64,000 nucleotides of DNA from Kitasatospora phosalacinea (lineage in GTDB: Bacteria; Actinomycetota; Actinomycetes; Streptomycetales; Streptomycetaceae), in contig NZ_JNWZ01000001.1 of NCBI RefSeq assembly GCF_000716545.1, positions 170,371 through 234,370 of the forward strand, read 5' to 3'. The position numbers were made by a program, and so were the translations under genes. Each line of letters opens with the position of its first letter. Positions within the stretch are counted from its first letter, which is position 1. The notes beneath the pieces were generated by a model that did not search any database, was not told where the DNA came from, and worked only from the letters and a program-made list of their open reading frames with translations. Of this stretch, positions 41,836-50,657 are shown piece by piece.

Positions 41836-42309
41836 ATGCCTCTCATGAACGACGTCAAGTGGGTCGACACCCTCAGCTTCCGGCTCGGCGTCCTGGGCGC
41901 CCTGGTCGCCGACCGGTACGCGGCAGACCTGACCGCCCACGACCTGAAGCCCAAGCACGTCGGTCTGCTGAGCGCCCTCGACGTGGCGCCGGGCGCCTCG
42001 CAGCTGGAGATCGCCAAGTTGATGCGGGTGGCGCCCAGCCTCGTGGTGACCCTGGCCGACCACCTGGAGTCCACCGGGGCGGTCGAGCGGCTGCGCGACC
42101 CGGCCGACCGCCGCCGCCAGCTCCTGTACCTCACCGACCGGGGGCGCGAGCTGCTCGCCTGGTGCACGGACCGGGCGCTCGTCCTCGACGCGGAACTCAC
42201 CGCCGGCCTCACCCCCGACCAGGCGGCCGCCCTCGGCGCGGCGTTCGACCGCCTGGCGGCCGCCCACGGCCTCCCGGTGCGCGGGAGGACGCGGCGCGAC
42301 CCGACCTGA
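41836..42309 (+). CDS. MarR-family transcriptional regulator
   Basis: The 157-residue winged-helix protein has the MarR core: LTAHDLKPKHVGLLSALDVA, then SQLEIAKLMRVAPSLVVTLA, DHLESTGAVERLRDPADRRR and QLLYLTDRGRELL. It should repress its divergent isochorismatase neighbour and itself until a phenolic or similar ligand binds. ATG 41836 follows GGGAAGG directly; a second in-frame ATG at 41845 is possible. A weak hairpin follows. Confidence 0.9.
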   Translation: MPLMNDVKWVDTLSFRLGVLGALVADRYAADLTAHDLKPKHVGLLSALDVAPGASQLEIAKLMRVAPSLVVTLADHLESTGAVERLRDPADRRRQLLYLTDRGRELLAWCTDRALVLDAELTAGLTPDQAAALGAAFDRLAAAHGLPVRGRTRRDPT

Positions 42310-42348
42310 CGGCGCCGCCCGGCCCCGGGGAGGGGCGGAGCGGCGCCG
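42310..42348. terminator. Hairpin between marR and scoB
   Basis: CGGCGCCGC (42310-42318) pairs with GCGGCGCCG (42340-42348) around a G/C-rich loop between convergent genes. A 19-base imperfect tandem repeat (TGCGGGTGCTC) lies just beyond at about 42362-42400. Confidence 0.5.
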
Positions 42349-42390
42349 GGCGGTACGGGTCGTGCGGGTGCTCGGGCCTGCTGCGGGTGC

Positions 42391-43038
42391 TCAGGCCCCC
42401 TGCGGCAGCCGGACGGTGAACGGCGCCCCGGTGCGTTCGCGCAGCTCCTCGACGCCGGTGCCGGGGGCGAGCCGGATCAGGGCCAGCCCCCGCGGGGTGA
42501 CGTCGAAGACGGCCAGGTCGGTGATGACGCGCTGCACGACGCCGACGCCGGTCAGCGGCAGCGTGCAGCGCTCGACGACCTTGGGACTGCCGTCCTTGGC
42601 GTTGTGCTCGGTCAGCACGATCACCCGCGGGGTGCCCGCGACCAGGTCCATCGCCCCGCCCATCCCCTTGACCAGCTTGCCGGGGATGGTCCAGTTGGCC
42701 AGGTCGCCGTTGGCGGCGACCTGGAGCGCGCCGAGGACGGCGGTCTGCACCTTTCCGGCGCGGATCATCGCGAACGAGGTGGACGAGTCGAAGACGCTCG
42801 CCCCCGGCCGCAGCGTCACGGTCTGCTTGCCGGCGTTGATCAGGTCCGCGTCCTCCTCGCCCTCGTACGGGAACGGGCCCGTGCCCAGGATCCCGTTCTC
42901 GCTCTGCAGCGTCACCCGCACCCCGGGCGGCAGGTGGTTGGCCACCAGCGTGGGGATGCCGATCCCGAGGTTCACGTACTGGCCGTCCTGGAGCTCCTCG
43001 GCGGCGATCGCCGCCATCCGCTCGCGGGTCCACGGCAT
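42391..43038 (-). CDS. scoB: 3-oxoacid CoA-transferase subunit B
   Basis: The 215-residue subunit contains the catalytic Glu in LQSENGILG and the family stretches [26 protein letters not shown] and [13 protein letters not shown]. With subunit A it transfers CoA from succinyl-CoA to acetoacetate or 3-oxoadipate. It starts one base after the stop of the A subunit gene, so the pair is an operon. The substrate is not set by sequence. The adjacent IclR regulator, a family common in aromatic (beta-ketoadipate) pathways, points to the PcaIJ type, but the other pca genes are not in the window. Confidence 0.92.
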   Translation of the reverse strand: MPWTRERMAAIAAEELQDGQYVNLGIGIPTLVANHLPPGVRVTLQSENGILGTGPFPYEGEEDADLINAGKQTVTLRPGASVFDSSTSFAMIRAGKVQTAVLGALQVAANGDLANWTIPGKLVKGMGGAMDLVAGTPRVIVLTEHNAKDGSPKVVERCTLPLTGVGVVQRVITDLAVFDVTPRGLALIRLAPGTGVEELRERTGAPFTVRLPQGA

Positions 43039-43039
43039 T

Positions 43040-43744
43040 TCAGGCCTCCTTGACTCGTACGGTGAGCTGCTCGATGTCCTTCACCCGGGGCCGCGCGGCC
43101 ACCACCCGGTGCACGAACACCCCCGGCGTGACCACCAGGTCCGGGTCCAGGTACCCGTCCTCCACGACCTCCTCCGCGTCGGCCACGGTGACCGTCCCGG
43201 CGGTGGCCACCACGGGGTTGAAGTTGCGGGCCGTGAGCCGGTACGCCAGGTTGCCCTCCGCGTCGGCGCGGTGAGCGTGGACGAGCGCCAGGTCGGGCAC
43301 GACGGCCCGTTCCAGCAGGTAGGTCCGCCCGTCGAACCGGGCGGTGGGCTTGCCCTCCGCGACCGGGGTGCCGACGCCGGTTGCGGTGTAGAAGGCCGGG
43401 ATGCCCGCCCCGCCCGCCCGCAGGCGCTCCGCGAGGGTGCCCTGGGGCGTGAACTCCACCTCCAGCGTGCCGTCCAGGTACTGCGAGGCGAACAGCTTGT
43501 TCTCCCCCACGTAGCTGCCCACCACCTTGCGGACCTGCCGGCGCTCCAGCAGCAGGCCCAGGCCCTTGCCGTCCACGCCCATGTTGTTCGACACGATCGT
43601 CAGCCCCTGCACGCCCGAGTCGCGGACCGCCTCGATGAGGTCCAGCGGATTGCCGCTCAGGCCGAACCCGCCGACCGCGATGGTCAGGTCGTCGCGGAGC
43701 AGCCCCTCCAGTGCCGAGGACGCACTGGCGAACACTTTCGACAT
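43040..43744 (-). CDS. scoA: 3-oxoacid CoA-transferase subunit A
   Basis: The 234-residue subunit has the typical stretches [59 protein letters not shown] and [18 protein letters not shown] 43744 has AAGGAG five bases upstream; a GTG six bases further out is not favoured. It is divergent from an IclR gene, with a TCCA-N5-TGGA palindrome 20 bases upstream of its start. With ScoB it forms the functional transferase. Confidence 0.92.
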   Translation of the reverse strand: MSKVFASASSALEGLLRDDLTIAVGGFGLSGNPLDLIEAVRDSGVQGLTIVSNNMGVDGKGLGLLLERRQVRKVVGSYVGENKLFASQYLDGTLEVEFTPQGTLAERLRAGGAGIPAFYTATGVGTPVAEGKPTARFDGRTYLLERAVVPDLALVHAHRADAEGNLAYRLTARNFNPVVATAGTVTVADAEEVVEDGYLDPDLVVTPGVFVHRVVAARPRVKDIEQLTVRVKEA

Positions 43745-43764
43745 GCCCACTCCTTGTTCTGCCG

Positions 43765-43777
43765 TCCATGACGTGGA
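43765..43777. promoter_or_regulatory. IclR operator candidate, copy near scoA
   Basis: TCCATGACGTGGA within a CGTCCA-N5-TGGACG inverted repeat. It lies 20 bases from the scoA ATG and shares TCCA-YGAYG-TGGA with a second copy near iclR. Confidence 0.6.
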
Positions 43778-43885
43778 CGCTCCGCAGCACCGTAGGAAGG
43801 GAGCCGTCTACCGGCAACGACCTGCGGGGAAATACCCTGTCGAGCGGCGGAACCGCTCCGATGGTGAGCGGACGCCGCGATCCTG

Positions 43886-43898
43886 TCCACGATGTGGA
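43886..43898. promoter_or_regulatory. IclR operator candidate, copy near iclR
   Basis: TCCACGATGTGGA is the second match to TCCA-YGAYG-TGGA. It overlaps the ribosome-binding site of the regulator gene, so it could support autoregulation. Confidence 0.6.
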
Positions 43899-43905
43899 GG
43901 CCCCC

Positions 43906-44697
43906 ATGGAAGGCGCCCAGGCGATCAGCAGGGCCGCGACACTGCTGCGCGTCGTCAGCGCGGCGGCGGACGGCGTGACCACCGCGCAGGCCGCGCAGCG
44001 GGCCGGGACGGCCCGGACCACGGCCCACCGGATCCTGTCCTCGCTGCAGGAGGCCGGACTGCTGGACCGGGACCGGGCCACCGGCACCTGGCACCCGGGC
44101 CCCGAGATGTTCCTGATGGGCACGCTGGCCGCCCGCCGCTACGACTTCGTCGAGACCGCCCGGCCCGCCGTCCGGGCCCTGGCCGACGAGACCGGGGAGA
44201 GCGCGTTCCTCTCGCTGCGCCGGGGGGACGAGAGCGTCTGCGTCCTGCGGGAGGAGGGCAGCTTCCCGCTGCGCTCCTTCGTGCTCCAGGAAGGCACCCG
44301 CTTCCCGCTCGGCGTCGCCTCCGGCGGGCTCGCCCTGCTCTCCTTCCTCCCGGACCAGGAGGCCGAGGACTACCTCGCGCGCGCCGACCTCGTCCCGCAG
44401 TGGGGCGAGGCGCACAGCGCCGAACGCGTCCGCGAGCGCGTCCGGCTGACCCGCACCGCCGGCTACGCGACGAACCCGGCCCTCGTCCTGGAAGGCAGTT
44501 GGGGGATGGCCGCCACCGTCTTCGACCAGCACGGCCGACCGGCGTGGGCCGTCAGCATCACCGGCGTCGAGACCCGCTTCCGCCCCGAACGGCGGCCCCA
44601 AATGGGGCAGTTGCTGCTCAGGACGGCCCACCGGCTCAGCACCCGCAACCGGCTCCCGCAGCACGGCGGGGGCCGGCCCGTCCCGGGAACGGGGTGA
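43906..44697 (+). CDS. IclR-family transcriptional regulator
   Basis: The 263-residue protein has an N-terminal winged HTH (QAISRAATLLRVVSAAADGV, then TTAQAAQRAGTARTTAHRIL) and a C-terminal effector domain of about 180 residues (ALADETGESAFLSLRRGDES, then GTRFPLGVASGGLALLSFL). It probably controls the divergent CoA-transferase genes in response to a small carboxylate. TGGAGG precedes ATG 43906. Two palindromes of the same sequence flank the two start codons in the 161-base divergent space. Confidence 0.92.
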   Translation: MEGAQAISRAATLLRVVSAAADGVTTAQAAQRAGTARTTAHRILSSLQEAGLLDRDRATGTWHPGPEMFLMGTLAARRYDFVETARPAVRALADETGESAFLSLRRGDESVCVLREEGSFPLRSFVLQEGTRFPLGVASGGLALLSFLPDQEAEDYLARADLVPQWGEAHSAERVRERVRLTRTAGYATNPALVLEGSWGMAATVFDQHGRPAWAVSITGVETRFRPERRPQMGQLLLRTAHRLSTRNRLPQHGGGRPVPGTG

Positions 44698-44745
44698 ACG
44701 GCGCCGCGCTCCGGGAGGCGACGGGCCCCGCCGCTACCCGGGCGG

Positions 44746-45460
44746 TCAGTCGGAGGCGGTCAGTTCGGCGCGGAGTACGTGCTCGGTGACCTTCCCCGAG
44801 GGGGTGCGCGGCAGTTCGGGGCGCAGGGCCGGTTCGCGCGGGATCCCGTAGCGGGCGATCCGGGGTTCCAGCCAGGCGCGGAGGCCCGCCAGGTCGAACG
44901 CGGAGCCCTCGCGGGCGACCACGACGGCGACCACCGTCTCGCCCCACTGCGGGTGCGGGCGGCCGACGACGGCGACGTCCAGGACGTCCGGGTGTCCGCG
45001 CAGGGCGCCCTCGACCTCCGGGGAGGAGACGTTCCCGCCGCCGGCGACGATCACGTCCTTGATCCGGTCGACGACGGTGACGAAGCCGTCCGCGTCGATC
45101 CGGCCGAGGTCGCCGCTGCGGTACCAGTCGCCCGCGAAGACCTCGGCGGCGGCCGCCTCGTCGTCCAGGCAGTCGACCATCCGGGTGTCCGAGCGCAGCC
45201 AGATCTCGCCGCTCTCCCCGGCCGGGGCGTCGGTGCCGTGTGCCGATCTCGGCGTCGACGACGGCCGTCCCGGCCCCGCGGTGGGCGAGTGGGCGGGCCA
45301 TCTCGGCGGTCCGCAGCCCGTGGTTGACCGGCACCAGCACCGCCCCCGCGTACCAGGCCCCGAACTCGCCGTACCTCCAGCGTTGTTCGCGGTGGACGAC
45401 GGCCTCCTCGTCGCCGGCCGAGCGAACCGCGCCGTCCAGCAGGGCGCTGGGGTGCGTCAC
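44746..45460 (-). pseudogene. Decayed AMP-forming acyl-CoA synthetase gene
   Basis: At the 5' end (from 45460) the frame encodes a normal start (SALLDGAVRSAGDEEAVVHR, then WRYGEFG, then AWYAGAVLVPVNHGLRTAEM). At the 3' end, in another frame, is a good C-terminal domain (YRSGDLGRIDADGFVTVVDR, IKDVIVAGGGNVSSPEVEGA and PRTPSGKV). The whole central domain, including the P-loop-like and Asp adenylate-binding motifs, is missing, and there is a frameshift near 45240. An intact enzyme has about 500 residues; this remnant spans about 238 codons. It is divergent from a TetR gene and was probably its target. Confidence 0.85.
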
Positions 45461-45517
45461 GTCCTCCTGACGTGCCGGACCCGTGGGGAGGCCCCGCGAG
45501 GTCCTTGGCGGGAAGCT

Positions 45518-45533
45518 GTGAATGATGCTTCAC
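45518..45533. promoter_or_regulatory. TetR operator candidate
   Basis: GTGAATGATGCTTCAC is an inverted repeat (GTGAA-N6-TTCAC) lying 8 bases before the tetR ATG and between tetR and the divergent synthetase remnant. Confidence 0.65.
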
Positions 45534-45540
45534 TTCTTCC

Positions 45541-46149
45541 ATGGCCTACCGCAAGACCCCAGCCGAAATCCGCCGGCTCACCACCGCCAAGGAGCGCCTG
45601 GTGGCCCGCGCCACCGAGGTCGTCGCGGAAGTGGGTTGGTCACAGGCGTCGGTGACGGCCGTCGCCGACGCCGCCGGGATCGCCGCCGGCTCGGTGTACC
45701 AGCACTTCCCGTCCAAGGCGGCGCTCGCCGTCGAGGTGTTCCGGCGCGCCGCCGGACGCGAGGTGGAGGTGCTCGGCGAGGTGCTGCACGGCCCCGGCGG
45801 GCCGGTGGAGCGGCTGAGCCGGGGCGTCGAGGTGTTCGCCCGCCGGGCCCTGGAGAACCGCGGCCTGGCCTACGCCCTGCTCGCCGCCCCCGCCGAACCC
45901 GCCGTCGGTGCCGAACGGCTCGCCTTCCGCCGCCGCTACCGCGCCCTGTTCGCCGAGGTGGTGCGCGAGGGCGTCGAGTCGGGCGCGCTGCCCGCGCAGA
46001 ACGGCGAGATCACCGCCGCCGCGCTCACCGGGGCGATCGGCGAAGTCCTGGTCGACCCGCTCGGCGGCCCCGAGGACGGCGCCGCCGAGGCCCTGCTCGC
46101 CGACCTCACCGCCATGGCACTGCGCTGCGCGGGCGCCCCGACCGCCTGA
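45541..46149 (+). CDS. TetR-family transcriptional regulator
   Basis: The 202-residue protein has an N-terminal HTH (LVARATEVVAEVGWSQASVT, then AVADAAGIAAGSVYQHFPSK) and a helical ligand-binding domain. The genes around it (acyl-CoA dehydrogenase downstream, synthetase remnant divergent) suggest control of fatty-acid or branched acyl degradation. ATG 45541 lies just after the palindrome. Its stop lies at the start of a 15-base tandem repeat (GAGCGCCGACCGCCC, 46148-46177). Confidence 0.92.
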   Translation: MAYRKTPAEIRRLTTAKERLVARATEVVAEVGWSQASVTAVADAAGIAAGSVYQHFPSKAALAVEVFRRAAGREVEVLGEVLHGPGGPVERLSRGVEVFARRALENRGLAYALLAAPAEPAVGAERLAFRRRYRALFAEVVREGVESGALPAQNGEITAAALTGAIGEVLVDPLGGPEDGAAEALLADLTAMALRCAGAPTA

Positions 46150-46226
46150 GCGCCGACCGCCCGAGCGCCGACCGCCCGAGCCCCCGTCCCCGATTCCGCC
46201 GGACACCCCCACCCCCTGGAGCCTCC

Positions 46227-47873
46227 GTGACCGTCAGCCACCCCACCGCCGTCACCCACCGAGTCACCAACCAGGCACCGCCGTTGACCGGCCACGACGT
46301 CGCCGAGGACGTCGTCCTGCTGGAGGGCCTCGACCGCGAGGGCGCCGGCTGGCACCGCGAGGAACTGCACCGGCTCGGCCGCCTGGCCGGCAGCGAGCAG
46401 GCCCAGCGGTGGGCCGACCAGGCCAACCGGCACGAACCCGAGCTGCGCACCCACGACCGCTTCGGCAACCGGATCGACGAGGTCGAGTTCCACCCCGCCT
46501 ACCACCACCTGATGGACCTCTCGGTCGGCGCGGGCCTGGCCGGCGCCGCCTGGGCCGACCCCCGTCCCGGCGCCCACGTCGCCCGGGCCGCCGGCTTCAT
46601 GGTCGCCACCACCCTGGAGCCCGGACACCTCTGCCCGGTCTCCATGACGTACGCCGTCGTCCCGGCGCTGCGGCACGCCCCCGAGCTGGCCGCCGCGTAC
46701 GAGCCGCTGCTCACCAGCCGCGCCTACGACCCCGGCCTGCGCGCCCCGGCGGGCAAGCGCGGCCTGCTGGCCGGCATGGGGATGACCGAGAAGCAGGGCG
46801 GCAGCGACGTCCGCGCCAACACCACCACGGCGGCCCGGCAGCCGGACGGCAGCTGGCGGTTGCGCGGCCACAAGTGGTTCACCAGCGCGCCGATGAACGA
46901 CCTGTTCCTGGTCCTCGCCCAGGCGCCCGGCGGCCTGTCCTGCTTCCTCGTGCCGCGGGTGCTGCCCGACGGCAGCCGCAACACCTTCCGGATCCAGCGC
47001 CTCAAGGACAAGCTCGGCAACCGCGCCAACGCCAGCAGTGAACCCGAGTTCGACGACACGGTGGCCTGGCTGGTCGGCCCCGAGGGCAAGGGCGTGCGCA
47101 CCATCATCGAGATGGTCACCATGACCCGGCTGGACTGCGTCCTGGGCTCCGCCGCCGGCACCCGCGCCGCGCTCGCCCAGGCCGCCCACCACGCCCGCCA
47201 CCGCGCCGCCTTCGGCGCGCTGCTGATCGACCAGCCGCTGATGCGCAACGTCCTCGCCGACCTGGCGCTCGAATCGGAGGCCGCCACCACCGTCGCCCTG
47301 CGGCTGGCGGGCGCCGCCGACCGCGCCCGGCACGGCGACCCGGGCGAACGGGCCTTCCTGCGGATCGCCACCGCCGTCGCCAAGTACTGGGTGTGCAAGC
47401 GCCAGCCCGCCGCCGTCGCCGAAGCGCTGGAGTGCCTCGGCGGCAACGGCTACGACGAGGCCTCCGGCCTGCCCCGGCTCTACCGCGAGGCCCCGCTCAA
47501 CAGCATCTGGGAGGGCTCCGGCAACGTCACCGCCCTCGACCTGCAGCGCGCCCTGGCCCGCGAACCCGAGGCGCTGGACGCCTTCGCCGCCGAGATCGAC
47601 CTCGCCGCGGGCGCCGACGCGCGCCTCGACGCCGCCTGGCGCGAACTGCGCGCGGAACTGCGCCCCACCGAGGACGCCCAGCTGCGTGCCCGCCGGGTCG
47701 TCGAACGCGCCGCGCTCGTCCTCCAGGGCTCGCTGCTGGTCCGGCACGCCCCCGCCGCCGTCGCCGACGCGTTCTGCGCCTCCCGGCTGGCCGGTGACCG
47801 GGGCCTGGCCTTCGGCACCCTGGCCCCGGCCACCGACTTCGCCGCGCTGCTCGACCGCCTGCCGGGGGCCTGA
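46227..47873 (+). CDS. AidB-like acyl-CoA dehydrogenase
   Basis: The 548-residue flavoprotein is longer than usual acyl-CoA dehydrogenases and shows the AidB branch features: an extended N-terminal domain with FGNRIDEVEFHPAYHHLMDL, GMGMTEKQGGSDVRANTTTA, HKWFTSAPMND, and ECLGGNGYDEASGLPRLYRE plus NSIWEGSGNV. It probably oxidises branched or short acyl-CoAs using FAD; the E. coli relative protects against alkylation damage. The GTG at 46227 follows CTGGAG. It is 77 bases after tetR and convergent by 6 bases with the fucose operon end. Confidence 0.9.
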   Translation: MTVSHPTAVTHRVTNQAPPLTGHDVAEDVVLLEGLDREGAGWHREELHRLGRLAGSEQAQRWADQANRHEPELRTHDRFGNRIDEVEFHPAYHHLMDLSVGAGLAGAAWADPRPGAHVARAAGFMVATTLEPGHLCPVSMTYAVVPALRHAPELAAAYEPLLTSRAYDPGLRAPAGKRGLLAGMGMTEKQGGSDVRANTTTAARQPDGSWRLRGHKWFTSAPMNDLFLVLAQAPGGLSCFLVPRVLPDGSRNTFRIQRLKDKLGNRANASSEPEFDDTVAWLVGPEGKGVRTIIEMVTMTRLDCVLGSAAGTRAALAQAAHHARHRAAFGALLIDQPLMRNVLADLALESEAATTVALRLAGAADRARHGDPGERAFLRIATAVAKYWVCKRQPAAVAEALECLGGNGYDEASGLPRLYREAPLNSIWEGSGNVTALDLQRALAREPEALDAFAAEIDLAAGADARLDAAWRELRAELRPTEDAQLRARRVVERAALVLQGSLLVRHAPAAVADAFCASRLAGDRGLAFGTLAPATDFAALLDRLPGA

Positions 47874-47879
47874 GGCCAC

Positions 47880-48839
47880 CTATCTCCCGGCCGGGCCGTC
47901 CCCCGCCGGGCCGTCTCCGGCCGGGCCGTCCCCCGCCAGGCCGTAGACCCGGGCCGCGGTGCCGCCGAACACGGCGCCGCGCTCGGGGCCGGACAGCCCG
48001 GCGGTGAGCTCCTCGGCGGCGGACACCACCTCGGCGTAGTCGGCGGCCAGCAGGCACACCGGCCAGTCCGAGCCGAACATCAGGCGCTCGGGGCCGAAGC
48101 ACTCAAGGGCGGCCTCCGCGCAGGGCCGCAGGTCCGCGGTCGTCCAGCCGCGCCGGTCGGCCTCGGTGACCAGGCCGGAGAGCTTGCCGCGGGTGTTGGG
48201 CCGGGCGGCGAACGCGCGCAGCGACCCGGCCCACGCCGCCAGGCCGCCGACGGCGATCGGCGGCTTGCCCAAGTGGTCGAGGACGAAGGTCAGTTGGGGC
48301 AGCCGGGCGGCGGCCCCGGTGGCGGCGGCCAGCTGGTGCGGCCGGACGACCAGGTCGTAGGCGAGGCCCGCGTCGGCGACCGCCGCCAGGCCGCGCAGCA
48401 CGTCGGGACGGAGCAGCCACTGCGGGTCGGGCTCCGACTGCACCTGGTGGCGGACGCCCACCAGCCGCTCCCCGCCCGGGAGTTCACGCAGCTCGGCGAG
48501 CGCGTCGGCGACACCGGGCGAGGTCAGGTCGGTCCAGCCGACCACGCCCCGCACCAGCGGATCGGCCGCCGCGACGGCGAGCAGTTCGGGCGTCTCGTCG
48601 GCCACGGTGACGGTCTGCACCAGCACCGTGCCGGCGATCCCGGCCGCCGCGGCCTGCGGGCGCAGCTCGTCGACGGTGAACGGCCGCCGCAGCGGGGCGA
48701 GTTCGGGCTCGTCCAGCCAGTCGTGGGCGCGGGCGGCCGGGTCCCACAGGTGGTGGTGGGCGTCGATGCGCGGCGCCGCCGCCAACGCACCGCCGGCGGA
48801 GGGCGGTTCGGTCGTCGGGTCGGTCGTCGGGTCGGTCAT
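47880..48839 (-). CDS. L-fuconolactonase-like amidohydrolase
   Basis: The 319-residue TIM-barrel hydrolase has the amidohydrolase-2 metal motif IDAHHHLWD near the start, FVLDHLGKPPI in the middle and LMFGSDWPVC near the end. It lies last in an operon of L-fucose degradation genes, matching L-fucono-lactone hydrolase (lactone to L-fuconate). Other amidohydrolase substrates cannot be fully excluded. The C-terminus ends in a threefold GDGPA repeat encoded by tandem DNA. ATG 48839 follows GGGAG. It begins 28 bases after the GntR gene stop. Confidence 0.85.
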   Translation of the reverse strand: MTDPTTDPTTEPPSAGGALAAAPRIDAHHHLWDPAARAHDWLDEPELAPLRRPFTVDELRPQAAAAGIAGTVLVQTVTVADETPELLAVAAADPLVRGVVGWTDLTSPGVADALAELRELPGGERLVGVRHQVQSEPDPQWLLRPDVLRGLAAVADAGLAYDLVVRPHQLAAATGAAARLPQLTFVLDHLGKPPIAVGGLAAWAGSLRAFAARPNTRGKLSGLVTEADRRGWTTADLRPCAEAALECFGPERLMFGSDWPVCLLAADYAEVVSAAEELTAGLSGPERGAVFGGTAARVYGLAGDGPAGDGPAGDGPAGR

Positions 48840-48867
48840 CGCGGTGGACTCCCGGTGGGGTTGGGCG

Positions 48868-49602
48868 TCAAGTACCGGCACTGCCAGGGGTGTCGGACGC
48901 GGCGGGGCGGGCCAGGGCGGCGCCCGCGTCGCCCAGGGTGTCGCGCAGCCACCGTTCGACGCCGCAGACGTGCACCAGGGCCAGCGCCCGGGCGAGTTCG
49001 GCGTCCCGGTGGGCGAGCGCGGAGTGGATCGCCCGGTGCTGCTCGCGGGTGCGGGCGACGGCGCCCTCCTCGGTCAGGCCGCGCCAGATCCGGGCCCGGG
49101 TGGTGGGCGCGGAGATCCCGTCGAGCAGCGAGACCAGCACGGGGTTGCCGGAGCCGACGGCGATCAGGCGGTGGAACTCCAGGTCGTTGGCCAGGAGTTC
49201 GTCCAGGGTGGCGTCGTCGGGCAGCGCGGCGAGCAGCTCGCCGAGGGCGGCGACCTGGGCGTCGGGCATGGCGCGCGCGGCCAGCGCGGTGGCCCCGGGT
49301 TCGAGGATCCGGCGCACCTCCAGGAAGTGCAGGACGGTGTCGTCGCGGTGGAAGTCGACCACGAACGCCAGGGTGTCCAGCAGGAGTTCGGGCTCCAGGC
49401 TGGTGACGTAGGTGCCGTCGCCCTGGCGGACGTCCAGCACCCGGATCAGCGACAGCGCCTTGACCGCCTCGCGCAGCGAGTTGCGGGACAGGCCCAGGCG
49501 CTCGGCCAGGTCCGCCTCCTTCGGCAGCCTGGCGCCGGGGGCGAGCTCGCCGCCGAGGATCATCTCCTTGATCCGCACGATGGCCTCGTCGGTGACTGGC
49601 AC
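48868..49602 (-). CDS. FadR-family GntR regulator of the fucose operon
   Basis: The 244-residue protein has a GntR winged HTH (IVRIKEMILGGELAPGARLP, then KEADLAERLGLSRNSLREAV) and an FCD effector domain (HFLEVRRILEPGATALAARA, with His ligands in EFHRLIAVGSGN and EQHRAIHSALAHRDAE). FCD regulators bind a metal and an organic acid; here a fuconate-pathway intermediate is the likely effector. GTG 49602 has GGAG upstream. It is inside the operon, between the aldo-keto reductase and the lactonase genes. Confidence 0.92.
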   Translation of the reverse strand: MPVTDEAIVRIKEMILGGELAPGARLPKEADLAERLGLSRNSLREAVKALSLIRVLDVRQGDGTYVTSLEPELLLDTLAFVVDFHRDDTVLHFLEVRRILEPGATALAARAMPDAQVAALGELLAALPDDATLDELLANDLEFHRLIAVGSGNPVLVSLLDGISAPTTRARIWRGLTEEGAVARTREQHRAIHSALAHRDAELARALALVHVCGVERWLRDTLGDAGAALARPAASDTPGSAGT

Positions 49603-49643
49603 TGGTCCGCAGCTCCTCGGGGTGATCGGATCTCTCAGGATAG

Positions 49644-50657
49644 TCAGCCGGGGGCCGGAGCCGCGGACGTCGGCGCGGGGGCCGGGGGAGCGGGCGTCGG
49701 CGCGGCCTCGGGGAGCAGGCCGCGCCCCTTCAGCTCCGCCCACAACCCGGCCGGCACCGACCGGGCGGCCCACTCGGCGGCGTCCCGGGCCTGTTCGGGG
49801 CTGCGGACGCCGACCAGGACGGAGACCACGGCCGGGTGGGCGGACGGGAACTGCAGGGCGGCGGCCCGCAGCGGGACGCCGTGGCGCTCGCACACCTCCC
49901 GCAGGGCCAGGGCGCGGGCGAGGAGCTCGGGCGGCGCGGGGGCGTAGTCGTAGGGCGCGCCGGGCCGCGGGTCGGCCAGCAGGCCGGAGTTGAAGACGCC
50001 CGCGTTGATGACGGCCACGCCGCGCTCGTGGGCGAGCGGCAGCAGCTCGTCCAGGCCGGACCGGTCGAGCAGGGTGTAGCGGCCGGCCAGCAGCACGGCG
50101 TCGATGTCGGTGTCGCGGACGAACCGGGCGGGCAGGGCGGCCTGGTTCATGCCGATGCCGATGGCGCCGATCACCCCCTCGGCGCGCAGCCGCTCCAGCG
50201 CCGGGTACGCCTGGCCGAGGGCCTGGTCGGCGTGGTCGTCGGGGTCGTGCAGGTGGACGAGGTCGATCCGGTCCGCACCGAGGCGCTCCAGGCTGGCTTC
50301 GAGCGAGCGGCGCACCCCGTCGGCGGTGAAGTCCCAGACCCGGCGGTGAGTGGCGGGAACGGCGAACTCCCGGTCGCTGCCCGGCCGTTCGTCGGGAACG
50401 AGCAGGCGGCCGACCTTGGTGGCGAGGGTGTAGGCGGCGCGCGGGTAGGAACGCAGGGCGGCGCCCAGGCGGCGCTCGGACAGGCCGAGGCCGTAGTGCG
50501 GCGCGGTGTCGAAGTGCCGGTAGCCGCACTCCCAGGCGGCGTGCACGGTGGCTTCGGCCCGGGCGTCGGTGACGGCGGTGAACAGGTTGCCGAGGCCCGC
50601 CGCGCCGAAGGACAGCGGGCTGACGGGCACGCCGGAGCGGCCCAGGGTGCGGCTCAC
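49644..50657 (-). CDS. Aldo-keto reductase, probable L-fucose dehydrogenase
   Basis: The 337-residue enzyme is of the AKR family, with the catalytic Tyr in DTAPHYGLGLSERRLG, an upstream Asp, and TLATKVGRLLVP. It resembles bacterial L-fucose/D-threo-aldose dehydrogenases that oxidise C1 of the sugar to the lactone with NAD(P). It is translationally coupled to the SDR gene by a GTGA overlap at 50654-50657. The C-terminus ends in a Pro/Ala-rich tail of about 25 residues. Confidence 0.88.
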   Translation of the reverse strand: MSRTLGRSGVPVSPLSFGAAGLGNLFTAVTDARAEATVHAAWECGYRHFDTAPHYGLGLSERRLGAALRSYPRAAYTLATKVGRLLVPDERPGSDREFAVPATHRRVWDFTADGVRRSLEASLERLGADRIDLVHLHDPDDHADQALGQAYPALERLRAEGVIGAIGIGMNQAALPARFVRDTDIDAVLLAGRYTLLDRSGLDELLPLAHERGVAVINAGVFNSGLLADPRPGAPYDYAPAPPELLARALALREVCERHGVPLRAAALQFPSAHPAVVSVLVGVRSPEQARDAAEWAARSVPAGLWAELKGRGLLPEAAPTPAPPAPAPTSAAPAPG

